A stretch of 64,000 bases of DNA from Heracleum sosnowskyi (GCA_030848705.1 CM061238.1:80190685-80254684), one strand, 5' to 3'; positions 20,967 through 32,044 are shown, counted from the first letter of the stretch. The notes: generated by a model from the sequence alone, not told the origin. Translations and numbers: made by a program.

Positions 20967-23900
20967 TGTCCATTCAAAATTTTCACGTTCTTGAGTGCTT
21001 TGAAGAAAGATAAGAACTTCTCTCCTGACTTGGAGATAAATCTTCCCAATGCTGCCACTCTTCCCGTTAGTTTTTGGACATCCTTGACAGTCTTTGGTGG
21101 TTCCATGTCTAGAATTGCTTTGATTTTGTCGGGATTGGCCTCGATTCCTCTCTTAGAAACCATTAGGCCTAAAAACTTTCCCGAGCCTACACCAAAGGCA
21201 AACTTAGTTGGATTCAACATCATCTTGTGGTGCCTTAGCACTTCAAATGCCTCTCGGAGGTGCTCAATGTGATCGGCCTTATCGAGGCTCTTGACTAACA
21301 TGTCATCTACGTAGACCTCCATGGTTTTTCCAATTAGGTGTCCAAAAATTTTGTTCACCAATCTTTGGTAGGTTGCCCCTGCATTCTTAAGTCCAAACGC
21401 CATGACTAGATAACAGAAAACACCAAAGTCAGTGATGAATGATACCTTGGAGATGTCATCCTTGTGCATTTTGATTTGGTTGTATCCACTGAAGCCATCC
21501 ATGAAGCTGAGCATCTCGTGTCCAGCTGTAGCATCTATTAATGCATCAATCTTTGGTAAGGGAAAACAATCCTTAGGACATGCATCATTCAAGTCAGTGA
21601 AGTCCACACACATCCTCCATTTCCCATTGGCCTTTTTGACCATCACTGGGTTAGCCAACCATTCTAGGAATTGAATTTCCTCAATGAAACCGGCTTCCAA
21701 AAGCTTTTCAACTTCTTGTTTTATGGCTTCAAGCCTTTCCGGAACAAAACTTCTCTTCTTTTGTTTCACCGTCTTCCTTTCAGGATCCACATTCAGTTTG
21801 TGAGTTATCAATTGGGGATCAATCCCTGGCATGTCGGCCGCTGTCCAAGCAAAAACGTCATTGTTCTTTTGAAGAAAAGTCGTGAGTTTGCTTTTCAATG
21901 GTTCGGGCACTAGTGCCCCAACATAAGTCACCTTCTCTGGTTCACCTGGGACTAAGGGAATTGGGATCAAGTCCTCGGCTGGTTTCCCTCTTCTGTCCTC
22001 ATCGTCGTTTGTATTCATGTCTTCAATGGGGAGAACCTGCCCCCCGATTCCATCAGGCCTTAACGCGGCTACATAACAACTTCTAGCCATCTTTTGGTCT
22101 CCTCTCTCTTCTCCAATCCCATTTCTCGTTGGGAACTTGACTTTCAGATGATAAGATGAGGCAACGGCCTTAAACGCATGAAGACTAGTCCTTCCGAGGA
22201 TCGCGTTGTAGGTTGAAGTTGCCTTTATGACTACAAAGTTCAGCATTTGAGTAGATGTACTCATTCCTTGTCCCATGGTCATTGGGAGCTGGATGGTGCC
22301 TTCCACCTTTGATTCCACTCCATTAAACTCGTATATGGGCATATTCGAGGGTGTCAACTGAGAATCAGTGTAAACTATCTTGATAAAGGCATCGTGGAAC
22401 AAGATATCCACTGAAGCACCATTGTCAACTAAGACTCTCTTGGTTTCGGAATTACATATTATAGGTACGATGACTAAAGGATCATCGTGGGGGAACTTCA
22501 CCCCTTCCAAGTCAGAATCATCAAAACCAATTGACACTTCTGTTCTGGCACGTTTCGGTGCTTCTCCAACCACAGTCATTACCTCTCGGGCATAAGCTTT
22601 CCTTGAGTTTCGGGAGGACCCAGCAGCAATTGGTCCTCCAAATATCATATTGATGACTGGCCCTCGGGGCTTAGGGTTACGATCTTGGTCGTTGTCCCTT
22701 CTGTCGTAATCCTTCATTTCATAGTTTCCTCTTTGACTCCCTTGATTTCCATCCTTGGTGAATTTGCTGAGTTTTCCTCTTTGTATCAGAAATTCGATCT
22801 CATCTTTTAATTGCCTACAATCGTCGGTGTCGTGACCGACTTCTTTGTGGAACCGACAGAACTGATTTTGGTTCCGTTTGGACATGTCAGCCCTCATTGG
22901 CTTCGGCCATTTGAGATCTCCTTCCTTAGCTATCTCCATCAGAATTTGACTCCTGGGAGTGTTCAATCTTGCATACTCCGTAAACTTTGGCCCAAAATTG
23001 TTTCTCTTGGGTGGAGAATCAGAGTCCTTTGACGTTCTGTGAAACTTTTCCTTGACGTCGTACTCTTGAGTTTCTTTTCTTTTCTTTGAGTTTCCACTTC
23101 CGCTAGCAGTGGGTTCATACTTTCTCATGCTTTCTTCAGCCTTGATATACTTTCCGGCTCTATCTTGGAGCTTCAGCATGCTCTCGGGTGGATGTTTATC
23201 TAACGACCTTTTGAAGTGATCATCAGTAGTTCCTTGTTGCAGGGCTATCATAGCCACTCTGTCCTCCAAGTCCGGGACTTTCAAAGCCTCCCGAGTGAAT
23301 CGATTGATGTAGTCCCTTAGGGCTTCATTCTTTCCTTGCTGGATTACCATGAGTGATGCAGAGCTTTTCTCATGCACCCTTCCACTAATGAACTGATTGA
23401 TAAAAGCTTTGCTTAGTTCCTTGAAAGACCCAATTGAGTTGGGAGGAAGACGGCTATACCAACGTTGGGCCATGCCTGCCAAGGTTTGTGGAAACCCCCT
23501 ACACTTGACCGCATCGTTGGTTGGCTGCAACAACAGTGCATTGGAGAAGGTCCTTACATGATTTGCGGGATCTCCCGTTCCATCATAGGCTTTGATCGAA
23601 GGCATCTTGAATTTTCTGGATATAGTCATTTTCATGATGTCTTCGGCCCTCTTAGTTCTCCTTGCCGGTGGATCCAAGTTGATTATTGGGATACCTTCAG
23701 TCGTTCGGCCTTGAGATTGAGCGGCCTCCTCCTCAGCAAGGAGTTTCTTGAGTCTTCCAGTCTCTGCCTCATGGGCTGCAATTTTCTCCTTAGTAGTTTG
23801 GGGTTGATCCCTATTTGTCTGGGAAGAACGTCTCCTTCTTGGGGCGACATCCTCTCCAGTTATATAACCCTCATCCTCGGTGTATGGGCCCGAGTAATCT

Positions 23901-24361
23901 TGGACGAAAGGGGTCTGGCGAGTTTGTTGATTTTGGGGTCCCAGACCTTGAATATAAGGGGGCACATATGCCTCATGGTAGATTGGATTAGTTCCACTAC
24001 CGCCCGCCATGGGTCGAGGGGGCATGCCATAACATAGCATCCCCAAAGTCTGATTCGCGTATTGAGGGAGATCAGTAGTATGGAGTTGAAGGCTTCTCTG
24101 TGCATTCATGATGAGTGGAGAAGTCGAGATTGGTTGCTGGTGAACGGTCTCTTGTGGATTAGATCCATGAATGACCATCTGCAGGGGATTCGTCCCTTCA
24201 ACCGAAATTGGGATTTCCGGTCCTTGAGTGTTGGTGGGGATATTCGCCCCTTGAGTGCCAGTAGTCGGCGGTGGTTGATTTCCGTGAATATCAGCCTCAG
24301 AGGTGATATGGCGATCTTCAGGAGTTTGAGTATCGCGAATTGTTCTTCGTGTGTTTGCCAT
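20936..24361 (-). CDS. Gag-protease-RT polyprotein of the Retand-type element (frameshifted at end)
   Basis: 1141 codons from ATG at 24361, the first Met after the primer site. The N-terminal third is low complexity. Gag lies at about residues 240-390 (FKMPSIKAYDGTGDP, WYSRLPPNSI, SFKELSKAFINQF), followed by a CCHC-like knuckle (CRFHKEVGHDTDDC, about residue 505). The protease motif VDNGASVDILF lies near 650, where Asn stands in for the usual Thr/Ser after Asp, as in many Tat elements. RT lies at about 870-1090, with VDFTDLNDACPKD, FMDGFSGYNQI and the catalytic YVDDMLVKS. After FFKALKNVK the reading frame shifts (ILNGQWRAKRPLRP is out-of-frame tail) and the RNase H lies in the overlapping frame. 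Confidence 0.88.
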   Translation of the reverse strand: MANTRRTIRDTQTPEDRHITSEADIHGNQPPPTTGTQGANIPTNTQGPEIPISVEGTNPLQMVIHGSNPQETVHQQPISTSPLIMNAQRSLQLHTTDLPQYANQTLGMLCYGMPPRPMAGGSGTNPIYHEAYVPPYIQGLGPQNQQTRQTPFVQDYSGPYTEDEGYITGEDVAPRRRRSSQTNRDQPQTTKEKIAAHEAETGRLKKLLAEEEAAQSQGRTTEGIPIINLDPPARRTKRAEDIMKMTISRKFKMPSIKAYDGTGDPANHVRTFSNALLLQPTNDAVKCRGFPQTLAGMAQRWYSRLPPNSIGSFKELSKAFINQFISGRVHEKSSASLMVIQQGKNEALRDYINRFTREALKVPDLEDRVAMIALQQGTTDDHFKRSLDKHPPESMLKLQDRAGKYIKAEESMRKYEPTASGSGNSKKRKETQEYDVKEKFHRTSKDSDSPPKRNNFGPKFTEYARLNTPRSQILMEIAKEGDLKWPKPMRADMSKRNQNQFCRFHKEVGHDTDDCRQLKDEIEFLIQRGKLSKFTKDGNQGSQRGNYEMKDYDRRDNDQDRNPKPRGPVINMIFGGPIAAGSSRNSRKAYAREVMTVVGEAPKRARTEVSIGFDDSDLEGVKFPHDDPLVIVPIICNSETKRVLVDNGASVDILFHDAFIKIVYTDSQLTPSNMPIYEFNGVESKVEGTIQLPMTMGQGMSTSTQMLNFVVIKATSTYNAILGRTSLHAFKAVASSYHLKVKFPTRNGIGEERGDQKMARSCYVAALRPDGIGGQVLPIEDMNTNDDEDRRGKPAEDLIPIPLVPGEPEKVTYVGALVPEPLKSKLTTFLQKNNDVFAWTAADMPGIDPQLITHKLNVDPERKTVKQKKRSFVPERLEAIKQEVEKLLEAGFIEEIQFLEWLANPVMVKKANGKWRMCVDFTDLNDACPKDCFPLPKIDALIDATAGHEMLSFMDGFSGYNQIKMHKDDISKVSFITDFGVFCYLVMAFGLKNAGATYQRLVNKIFGHLIGKTMEVYVDDMLVKSLDKADHIEHLREAFEVLRHHKMMLNPTKFAFGVGSGKFLGLMVSKRGIEANPDKIKAILDMEPPKTVKDVQKLTGRVAALGRFISKSGEKFLSFFKALKNVKILNGQWRAKRPLRP

Positions 24362-24373
24362 GGTTGATGTTGT

Positions 24374-24391
24374 TTCCCACAGACGGCGCCA
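24374..24391 (-). other. Primer-binding site of the Retand-type element
   Basis: Minus strand TGGCGCCGTCTGTGGGAA starts 2 nt inside the 5' LTR edge. This is the primer site usual for Tat-lineage elements (tRNA-Arg type). Confidence 0.85.
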
Positions 24392-24393
24392 AA

Positions 24394-25131
24394 TGTTGTG
24401 GAATAAAATCTGAGCTTACGAATTTAATGCGAGGGTTTAATGAGCTTCGAGCTTTTATGGCTGCACTTGTGTTTCGAGACTAAATCGGTCCTCACAAGAT
24501 GCCTACGTATCTCAAATTGTTATTGAGAATCCAGCCAAAGATGTAGTTCTTGGTGTTGCCCTCGGGGCTATGGCGGCAGGGGCACACCAAGGACGTAGTG
24601 ACTTGTATGTCCTTATTCGAGGATGAAGTCTAAAACGTAGTTCTAGGGGTGCCTTTGTGGCTTGTTGCGCCTTCGAGGCGTTGTGACGTATGGAGCTGTG
24701 CCCAAAACGTAGTAGATGACGTATGGAGCTGTGTCCAAAACGTAGTAGAGGACGTATGAAGCTGTGTCCAAAACGTAGTTCTGATTGTAGGATCAGAGTC
24801 CTTATATAGGCGTCTAGAGCCTACTATTTATGGTATGTTTAGGAGTCTTAGCGAATAAGTCTCCTTTTTGATAATGGATAAACATTGTATTTCTTGCAGG
24901 ATAAGTCTTTTCCTTGTTGATAAAGGCTATGACTCATTAATTGCCTTTAATTGGGATTCTGGATCCTTCTTTGATGAATTTACCATATTTTGGACTCTTT
25001 TTATGAGCTTTATATTTTCCCTATTTATTAATTACGAAATTAATAAATAATCTGGGTTTTGGGCCTTAAATACTTGGTCTTTCCATAGAATCAGCAATTA
25101 TATTTCTATAATTACTTTTCTATCCATATCA
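24394..25131 (-). repeat. 5' LTR of the Retand-type element
   Basis: 738 bp, the same length as the LTR at 16507-17244, with about five single-base differences. It is followed by the target duplication CCATG at 25132-25136. Confidence 0.95.
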
Positions 25132-25380
25132 CCATGATATTTTTAGAAGTGTTTTAATTATATTAATTGTATTTATTAAAAAAATACGTTGACATGTTAA
25201 AATAAGTAAGTTTTTTTAATAAGGACAAATAGAAAAGTTAACATGTTTTAATTAAAAAAAATAATCGTCCGTAATATTTTTAGATGCGTTTTAATTATAT
25301 TAATTGTATTTGTTAAAAAAATACGTTCACTTGTTAAAATAGGTCAGTTTCTTTAATTAATTAAAATTATTAAAGTAGGT
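25132..25380. repeat. Two-copy ~133-bp AT-rich repeat
   Basis: ATATTTTTAGA..GTTTTAATTATATTAATTG with AAAAAAATACGTT recurs near 25139 and 25272. This continues the repeat field interrupted by the Retand-type insertion (compare 16478-16506). Confidence 0.7.
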
Positions 25381-26265
25381 TATAAAATATATAAGTAAGG
25401 GTTGCACTTGATATTTTTGGAAAAGAGAGATTTTAGTGATAACAAATATAAAAGGTAATATATTTTAATTTAAAGGAAATTGCCCGTGATGTTTTTGGAA
25501 AAAAGTAGATTTGTTAGAAAAAAAATGTTTTAGCTATAAAAGGAAGTTACTATTTTTATATTATTTATTATTTATTAAATAAAGTATTAAAATAGATTTT
25601 AAAATAAATAAGTAAGGATTGCACCTCATATTTGTTGAAAAATAGAGATTTTAGTGATAACAAATATAAAAGATAATATGTTTTAATTTAAAGGTAATTG
25701 ACGTGATACTTTTGGAAAATTAGTAGATTTTGTAAGATTTTTTTTAATATAAAAGGCAATCATCTAGTTACTATTTTCATATTATTTTATTATTTATTAA
25801 ATAGAGTATTAAAATATGTTTTAAAATAAATAAGTAAAGACTGCACCTCATATTTTTGGAAAACAGAAATTTTAGTGATAACAAATATAAAAAGTAATAT
25901 ATTTTAATTTAAAGATAATTGCCATGAAATTTTTGGAAAAGGAGTAGATTTTGTTAGAAAAAATAATATTTTAATTCTAAAAGGCAATCATCTAGTTACT
26001 ATTTTTATATTATTTTATTATTTATTAAATAGAGTATTAAAATAGGTTTTAAAATAAATAAGTAAAGATTGCACCTCATATTTTTGGAAAACAGAAATTT
26101 TAGTGATAACAAATATAAAAGGTAATATATTTTAATTTAAAGATAATTGCCATGAAATTTTTGGAAAAGGAGTAGATTTTGTTAGAAAAACTAATATTTT
26201 AATTCTAAAAGGCAATCATCTAGTTACTATTTTTATATTTTTTTATTAATTATTAAATAGAATAA
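25381..26265. repeat. Tandem repeat, about four units of ~220 bp
   Basis: The marker GCAC(C/T)T(C/G)ATATTT followed by TTTTAGTGATAACAAATATA starts near 25404, 25621, 25843 and 26071, giving periods of 217, 222 and 228 bp. Units 3 and 4 are the most alike. The unit also contains AATTGCC and GTAGATTTTGTTAGAAAAA. The array is AT-rich, satellite-like and noncoding. Confidence 0.85.
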
Positions 26266-27130
26266 AAGACCGAAAACCGACCGAAAACCGAAAACCAAAA
26301 CTTTCAATGTTTCGACTTTAATAATATATTATATATATATATATATATAGGTCATTGCTCTATGAAGAACATTCTTATATAAAGTACAATAAAGAACACC
26401 ATAGAATCTTACATAAATTGCATTTTGATTCTAATTTTCTCACCAAACAAGGTTTATTACGAATAAAAATAAAATCTAACAAAAAATTAGAATAAAATAA
26501 AACATGATTACATGTAATTTCATTGTGATAAATATATATACAAGATTCTGTACTGGATTATATGTCATGTTTAATTTTTAAATTTAGATGAGATTCTACG
26601 TTAAATTCGATATGTTAGGCTTAATTGTTGTTCAATTTTATGTTCTAATTTTAAAAAATCAATTTTTATGAAAAATAAAGTGTTTATGATGGTGTTCTTT
26701 ATTGTTCCCAATTCATTTGGGTTTTGTTTATCCTCTCCTTGTGAGAGCTTGGTGTGTTTTTGTGTGTTTTGGAATAATCTAACGTTCGAGATGTTAGAAC
26801 TGCGTGATTTTCAAGGTTTTGATTCAGTGATGAAGATTTCTATGGGATTGCAATTACGGTCGATAGCTCAAACTGGTTGTGACGAATGAGGTACATGTGT
26901 ATATATCAACTTCAACAAATCGCTTGATTGTGTCTCCATGAAGACTGTAATCAACGATATGATCTGTTTTACGTTTGTTCGACTCGATTGTTTTTGTAGA
27001 TGCCGTATGGCTTTTTATTAATGAATTAATTTCCGTTTCAAAAAAAGAAAATGAAATTAAAGGGGGAGGGGTGTAATTGTAAATTAAGAAAAGGGGAATA
27101 TAAAATATTTGTCTCTCTTATAGCATTCAC
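26266..27130. other. AT-rich spacer with possible retroposon tail
   Basis: No gene supported. An (AT)n run lies at about 26330-26350. From about 26660 to 27045 the sequence is less AT-biased and ends TTTTATTAATGAATTAATTT, then a short A-rich tail, which resembles the 3' end of a LINE or of a retroposed transcript. The 73-codon ORF within it has no recognisable domain. Confidence 0.4.
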
Positions 27131-27742
27131 TAGGGGTGTTCATGGGTTCGTCAACCCGGTCAAACCGAACCAACCCGACCCTCTTTTCGGCCGAACCAAC
27201 CCGTCGAAAAAAACCCGATACTTGATTGGGTTGAAAAATTTTCAAACCGACTTAAATGGGTTGGGTATGGGTTTTATGTTTTTTCGGCCAACCCAACCCA
27301 ACCCGATTTAATTTACAATTTTGTTCCATTATTTGAAAATATATGATATCATATATAATGATACATTAAATAATGTATTATACTTTTATTAATAAATATA
27401 TAATTATATTTTGTGTTTATATGTACGACTTAAGACATTATTTACTTTACTAAAACTATAATGTTAATCAAAATAAAATATTAACACTAAAAACTTAAGT
27501 TATACGTACTTTTTTTACTTAAATTTTCAAAATGAGCGATGTCGTATAAAATTTAAGCTTTTTTAAAAAATTATTTAACTCGTTCAAACCGACCCAACCC
27601 GACACAAACCGGTAAACGATGGATATGATTGGCTTACGAAATTATTTTTTACGGGTTGGGTTAAATTTTGTTAACCCGATTTAATTGGGTTGGGTTGCGA
27701 AAATGCCTACAACCCGGCCAACCCGACCCGTGAACACTCCTG
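27131..27742. mobile_element. Non-autonomous hAT-like element upstream of catalase
   Basis: 612 bp with imperfect terminal inverted repeats (TAGGGGTGTTCATGGGTTCG versus CAGGAGTGTTCACGGGTCGG; 15 of 20 match). It is flanked by an 8-bp duplication matching at 7 of 8 bases (GCATTCAC at 27123-27130, CCATTCAC at 27743-27750). Subterminal AACCCGAC/GGGTTGGG words are abundant. It carries no transposase. The element ends about 200 bp upstream of the catalase TATA box. Confidence 0.85.
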
Positions 27743-27943
27743 CCATTCACAATGGGTGTCTTGTTTCTTTCCAATCCCTATATTTTGAGAAAATTATGAA
27801 TTATAGTAAAAAATCCCATCTACATCCGATTTCTTATTTTAGTAAATTTTTAGATGATAAATAAATTATAAGGATAAATTTAGGTAATTACTATTTTTGG
27901 TAAGAATATGAGGCTGTGGATGGGAAAGGGATGTGAGTGCTCT

Positions 27944-27950
27944 TATAAAA
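27944..27950 (+). promoter_or_regulatory. TATA box of the catalase gene
   Basis: TATAAAA 103 bp before the catalase ATG. It is followed by a pyrimidine-rich leader (CTCCCTCTCCCTCTTCCTCT), usual for a strongly expressed plant 5' UTR. Transcription likely starts near 27975. Confidence 0.75.
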
Positions 27951-28046
27951 GGGAACATAAACATCTTCTTATTACAATCTCCCTCTCCCTCTTCCTCTCC
28001 GTACAAAGAGAAACCTTCGGAGCCTCTGTATCTGCTAATCTTTGCC

Positions 28047-31000
28047 ATGGATCCTTACAAGGTACGATTTTTATTTTAATCTTTTAATTCTTCATCTTTA
28101 CTTATGATTTGATTATTGTTATATGCTCTTTTGTTCTAATCTATCTTGGTTTTTAATCTTTCATTTCATACATATTTGTTCTTGGGGATTTATATTTATG
28201 CACGTATATGTATGTATGGCGTGAAAAGTAAAAGTTTGTTTGATTAAAATCGGTTGCAGCACCGGCCATCAAGTGCTTTCAACTCTCCGTACTGGACCAC
28301 TAATTCCGGTGCACCCGTTTGGAACAATAACTCTTCTCTTACTGTTGGTGCCCGAGGTACCCTTTCCTTTCTTTTATCTTGTCTATGGCTTACATGGCCG
28401 GAAAACCGGTTTCTAAAGTAGTAGTGTTTGGTTTTCTAATATATCTGATTAGTTTGTATAGATCAGTTACTACTTACTATACCGTTTCTAGTTTTTTTTA
28501 CATGCATCTTGGAAGTTGATATTGCTGTGTAGGTATTTCGTCTTTTTTCTCTTTCAAAAGGATGCTATGTACTGCTAATCTATCTGTAAATCATCATGAC
28601 AAAGAATGATCTTTTTTGTTGATCAGACGACGTAGAGTTGCACAATTACATGATTATATGTTACAAAACCTGTCTTCTAGCGGACAGTGCTGGTCTTGAA
28701 TCATTTAACTCTTTGCTTACAATCTGAACTGTTTACATTGATTGATCGTTTTTTTAGAGTATATGAATCCAGTCATATGACCAACCTTTTTATTTTCGAC
28801 AGGCCCAATCCTCCTTGAGGATTATCATTTGGTGGAGAAACTTGCTAATTTTGATAGGGAGCGCATCCCTGAACGTGTTGTCCATGCAAGGGGTGCCAGC
28901 GCCAAAGGGTTCTTTGAGGTTACCCATGATATTTCTCATCTTACCTGTGCTGATTTCCTTAGAGCCCCGGGCGTTGAAACACCTGTAATTGTTCGATTCT
29001 CCACTGTTATTCATGAGCGTGGAAGCCCTGAAACCATCAGGGATCCTCGAGGTTTCGCTGTGAAGTTCTACACTAGAGAGGTGAGCAAAGCAAGAGCTTA
29101 ACTATTGTGTAAAGAACTATGAATATTATCAGTAGCAGATTATCTGATTCATCTTGAAAGATTCCACCCACCAATTCATCAGTCACTATATTTGTGTCTT
29201 TGATTGGACTAGAAAGAATTATGATATTATTTGCACTTACCTACCAGACTTTGGGAGGGCTGTTGCCTTCGGATAGGGCTTTTATATTAGAAATCTGAGA
29301 GGGCTTTTATATTAGAATGTTTACCAACTTGATTATTTACGTTAGCAGCTGCACCTGTTAGAATTTGACATCTTTCAAGAATGAAATGGTACTGTATACT
29401 ATAGATATAATTATTAGAGTACGAAGTCCATGGCTAGCAGTCTTAGAACTTAGAAACTTTACTGAATATATAGGGTTACTGACAATGTACAGTAGGGCTG
29501 AACATTCGGTCGGTTCGGTCCAGAACCGGACCGAACCGAATAGACCGAAAACCGTATTATCATTTTTTTCCGTACCGAACCGAGCTGAAGTTGTATTTTG
29601 GACCGGAACCGAACCGAACCGAAATAATGTTATTCGGTTCGGTTCTTTCATAAAAGAACCGAAATTTTTCAAATAAAAAATTTTTATTTCAAAAAAAAAT
29701 CAAAAAATATGATTTTTCTAACACTACAAGAAAAACTGAAACAGACGACACTTATCAGACAACGGTCGGCAGTAAAAGCATTGTTTGAAATTTTCACACA
29801 ACGGTTTTTGTTTTTGCAAAATATGATTTTTCTAAAAATAAAAATATTAGCTAATGAAATACAAGTATGAAATGTAAATATAATAGTTCAAACTTCAAAT
29901 CTCGAACCAAAACTAAGCCATGCAAAAGTTTGAATACATACATACATATAAAATTAATATATAAAAATTATATAGATATAAAATAAAAATATTTCGGTCA
30001 ATTCGGTTCGGACCGAATTTTTTTTTAAAGAACCGAACCGATATTTATTTCGGTCTATTCGGTCCGGACCAAAAGACCGAATTTTCCGAAAATTAGAACT
30101 GAACCGAAACTAAGCCATATATGCTTTCTTTTGGGAGCAGTGAAGTCTCGAAGAACACTAATTTACTAGTGTCTCCGCCTCTGTGGTCATAGGAATTCGT
30201 TTTTGAATTTGTTACCTGAAGCTCTCTCTTTCTTGTGCATGCTTGACATTTTTCTTTTGTGCACACAGGGTAATTTTGATCTGGTGGGAAACAACTTTCC
30301 CGTATTCTTCGTGCGTGATGGAATGAAATTCCCAGACATGGTTCATGCTCTTAAACCCAATCCAAAGTCGCATATTCAAGAGAATTGGAGAATCTTGGAC
30401 TTCTTCTCTCACCACCCAGAGAGTTTTCACATGTTCACTTTCCTCTTCGATGACATTGGTATTCCACAAGATTACAGGCACATGGATGGTTCTGGTGTTA
30501 ACACCTACACATTGATTAATAAGGCTGGGAAAGCACAATATGTGAAATTTCATTGGAGACCAACCTGTGGAGTGAAGTCCTTGTTGGAAGATGAAGCCAT
30601 CAAGATCGGGGGAGCTAACCACAGCCATGCCACCCAAGATTTATATGATTCGATTGCAGCTGGAAACTATCCCGAGTGGAAATTGTTTATCCAGACCATA
30701 GACCCTGATCATGAGGACAGATTTGACTTCGACCCACTCGATGTTACGAAGACCTGGCCTGAGGACATCCTACCCCTGGAGCCAGTGGGTCGCATGGTGT
30801 TGAATAAGAACATCGACAACTTTTTTGCAGAAAATGAACAGCTTGCTTTTTGCCCTGCTATTATTGTTCCTGGTGTGTACTATTCAGATGATAAGCTGCT
30901 CCAGACTCGGATATTCTCTTATGCTGATACCCAAAGGCACCGTCTTGGACCAAACTATCTACAGCTTCCAGCCAACGCACCTAAGACTGCGCATCACAAC

Positions 31001-31830
31001 AATCACCATGAAGGTTTAATGAATTTTATGCATAGGGATGAGGAGGTACTCTACTTCCCCAACTTGTCTCTTGTTTGTGAATGACTTTGTTATCAATTAT
31101 ATATATGTCAATATATTTTGCTTTGCAACTAAGCCCGCTTGTCATTTCTTTTATAATATCATGCAGGTCAATTACTTCCCTTCAAGGTTTGATCCTGTGC
31201 GCCATGCAGAGAGGCACCCCATTCCTCCTCCTATGTTGACTGGAAAGCGTGATAGGGTGAGTTTGTAGTATTTCTGTTTGTCTGTATGTGTTGCTTTTGA
31301 TCTTAACTTTCCAAAAGTTTGATATGATTAAATAGTAGTAGTATTTCTGCAGTGCGTGATTGAGAAAGAAAACAACTTCAAGCAACCAGGAGAGAGATAC
31401 CGTTCTTTTTCCCCAGACAGGTATGCCATATGCATGTCTTTTGTTGCAAAATGAATAAAATACGCTTCAACACTGATTTAGTTCTTTTTTAGTATGTTCT
31501 ACTTGTAGCCATCCCTAATGGGACGGACTCACGGAGGGCATATATATATATATGTTAACTGTGCAACTTACTTTATCTTCCTATAATGTACAGGCAAGAA
31601 CGATTTATTTCTCGTCTTGTTGATGCCCTGTCTGATCCCCGTGTTACGCATGAGATCCGTAGCATATGGATCTCCTACTGCAGTTCGGTATGATTCCTTA
31701 CACTCTTGAGAAAAATTGTACTTGCAACTTACTGATGTAAATTTCTCAAATATTGTGTCTTGTGGTGCAGGCTGACGAGTCTCTTGGTGAGAAGGTAGCT
31801 TCTTGTCTCAATGTGAAGCCAAGCATATGA
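28047..31830 (+). CDS. CAT: Catalase, 492 aa, eight exons
   Basis: Peroxisomal haem enzyme converting H2O2 to water and O2. Exons by GT-AG sites and frame: 28047-28061, 28260-28356, 28803-29080, 30269-31045, 31167-31256, 31353-31420, 31594-31687, 31771-31830. They sum to 1479 nt, exactly the 492 residues usual for plant catalases. Seven introns match the ancestral plant layout. The N-terminus is MDPYKHRPSSAFNSPYWTTN. Active-site His65 (VVHARGA), Asn138 (LVGNNFP) and the haem-ligand Tyr in RIFSYADTQRHR (expected 348) are present. The C-terminus reads GEKVASCLNVKPSI; many relatives have QK(L/V)ASRLNVRPSI, so the region used for peroxisomal import differs at a few positions. Intron 3 (1188 bp) is enlarged by repeat insertions. 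All splice sites and the frame are intact, so the gene is probably functional. Confidence 0.97.
29493..30112. mobile_element. hAT-like repeat element in catalase intron 3
   Basis: The left edge TAGGGCTGAACATTCGGTCG is followed by dense CGGTTCGGT/ACCGAACCG words. The same words return inverted at about 29998-30110. This is the layout of a non-autonomous hAT element with subterminal repeats. The right terminal repeat is degraded and no target duplication is clear, so the right limit is approximate. It lies wholly inside intron 3, away from the splice sites. Confidence 0.65.
29704..29834. mobile_element. CACTA-like fragment flanked by a 17-bp direct repeat
   Basis: CACTACAAGAAAAAC at 29722, followed by ACAACGG-type subterminal words, is typical of one end of a CACTA transposon. 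The fragment of about 97 bp lies between two copies of AAAATATGATTTTTCTA (29704-29720 and 29818-29834). CACTA transposition makes only 3-bp duplications, so this is not a simple insertion. Confidence 0.7.
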
Positions 31831-32044
31831 AGTTTGTCGTGCGATATAGCCTATGTTGAAGTGCCAGGACGAGTAGTTTAGAGGCACACACCAGATGTTG
31901 GAAGTATAAAATTTAAATTTAACCGGTCATGTTGTATACCTTGACAAACTTGTATGGGTCTGTTGAGTTTTTGTATACTTGATTATTGGTTTTGTTCAAA
32001 TAATGATTAGGTTGTGAGTTATCATATATTTTGTTAGGTACTCA

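Larger units (their letters stand above)
16507..25131 (-). mobile_element. Complete Ty3/gypsy element, Tat/Retand type, with broken pol
   Basis: 8625 bp with two 738-bp LTRs (16507-17244 and 24394-25131) and target duplication CCATG (16502-16506, 25132-25136). It is oriented on the minus strand: primer site at 24374-24391, gag start at 24361, polypurine tract at 17245-17258. Domain order is gag, protease, RT, RNase H, second (plant-type) RNase H, integrase. The dual RNase H and the TGGCGCCGTCTGTGGGAA primer site point to the Tat lineage. The LTRs differ at about 5 positions. Two frameshifts and two premature stops in pol make this copy defective despite its youth. Confidence 0.93.

Noticed and set aside
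26668..26889. 73-codon ORF as a possible gene
   Set aside because: Isolated, low-information translation in repeat-like sequence next to an A-rich tail; more likely part of a retroposon remnant.
27051..27311. 86-codon ORF rich in Asn/Pro
   Set aside because: Read through the subterminal AACCCGAC repeats of the hAT-like element.
29365..29676. 103-codon ORF with NRTEPNR repeats
   Set aside because: Read through ACCGAACCG repeats inside catalase intron 3; not an exon.
31038..31268. Extension of catalase exon 4 through 31046-31166
   Set aside because: A clean GT at 31046 and AG at 31166 splice to the conserved VNYFPSRFD; read-through meets a stop.
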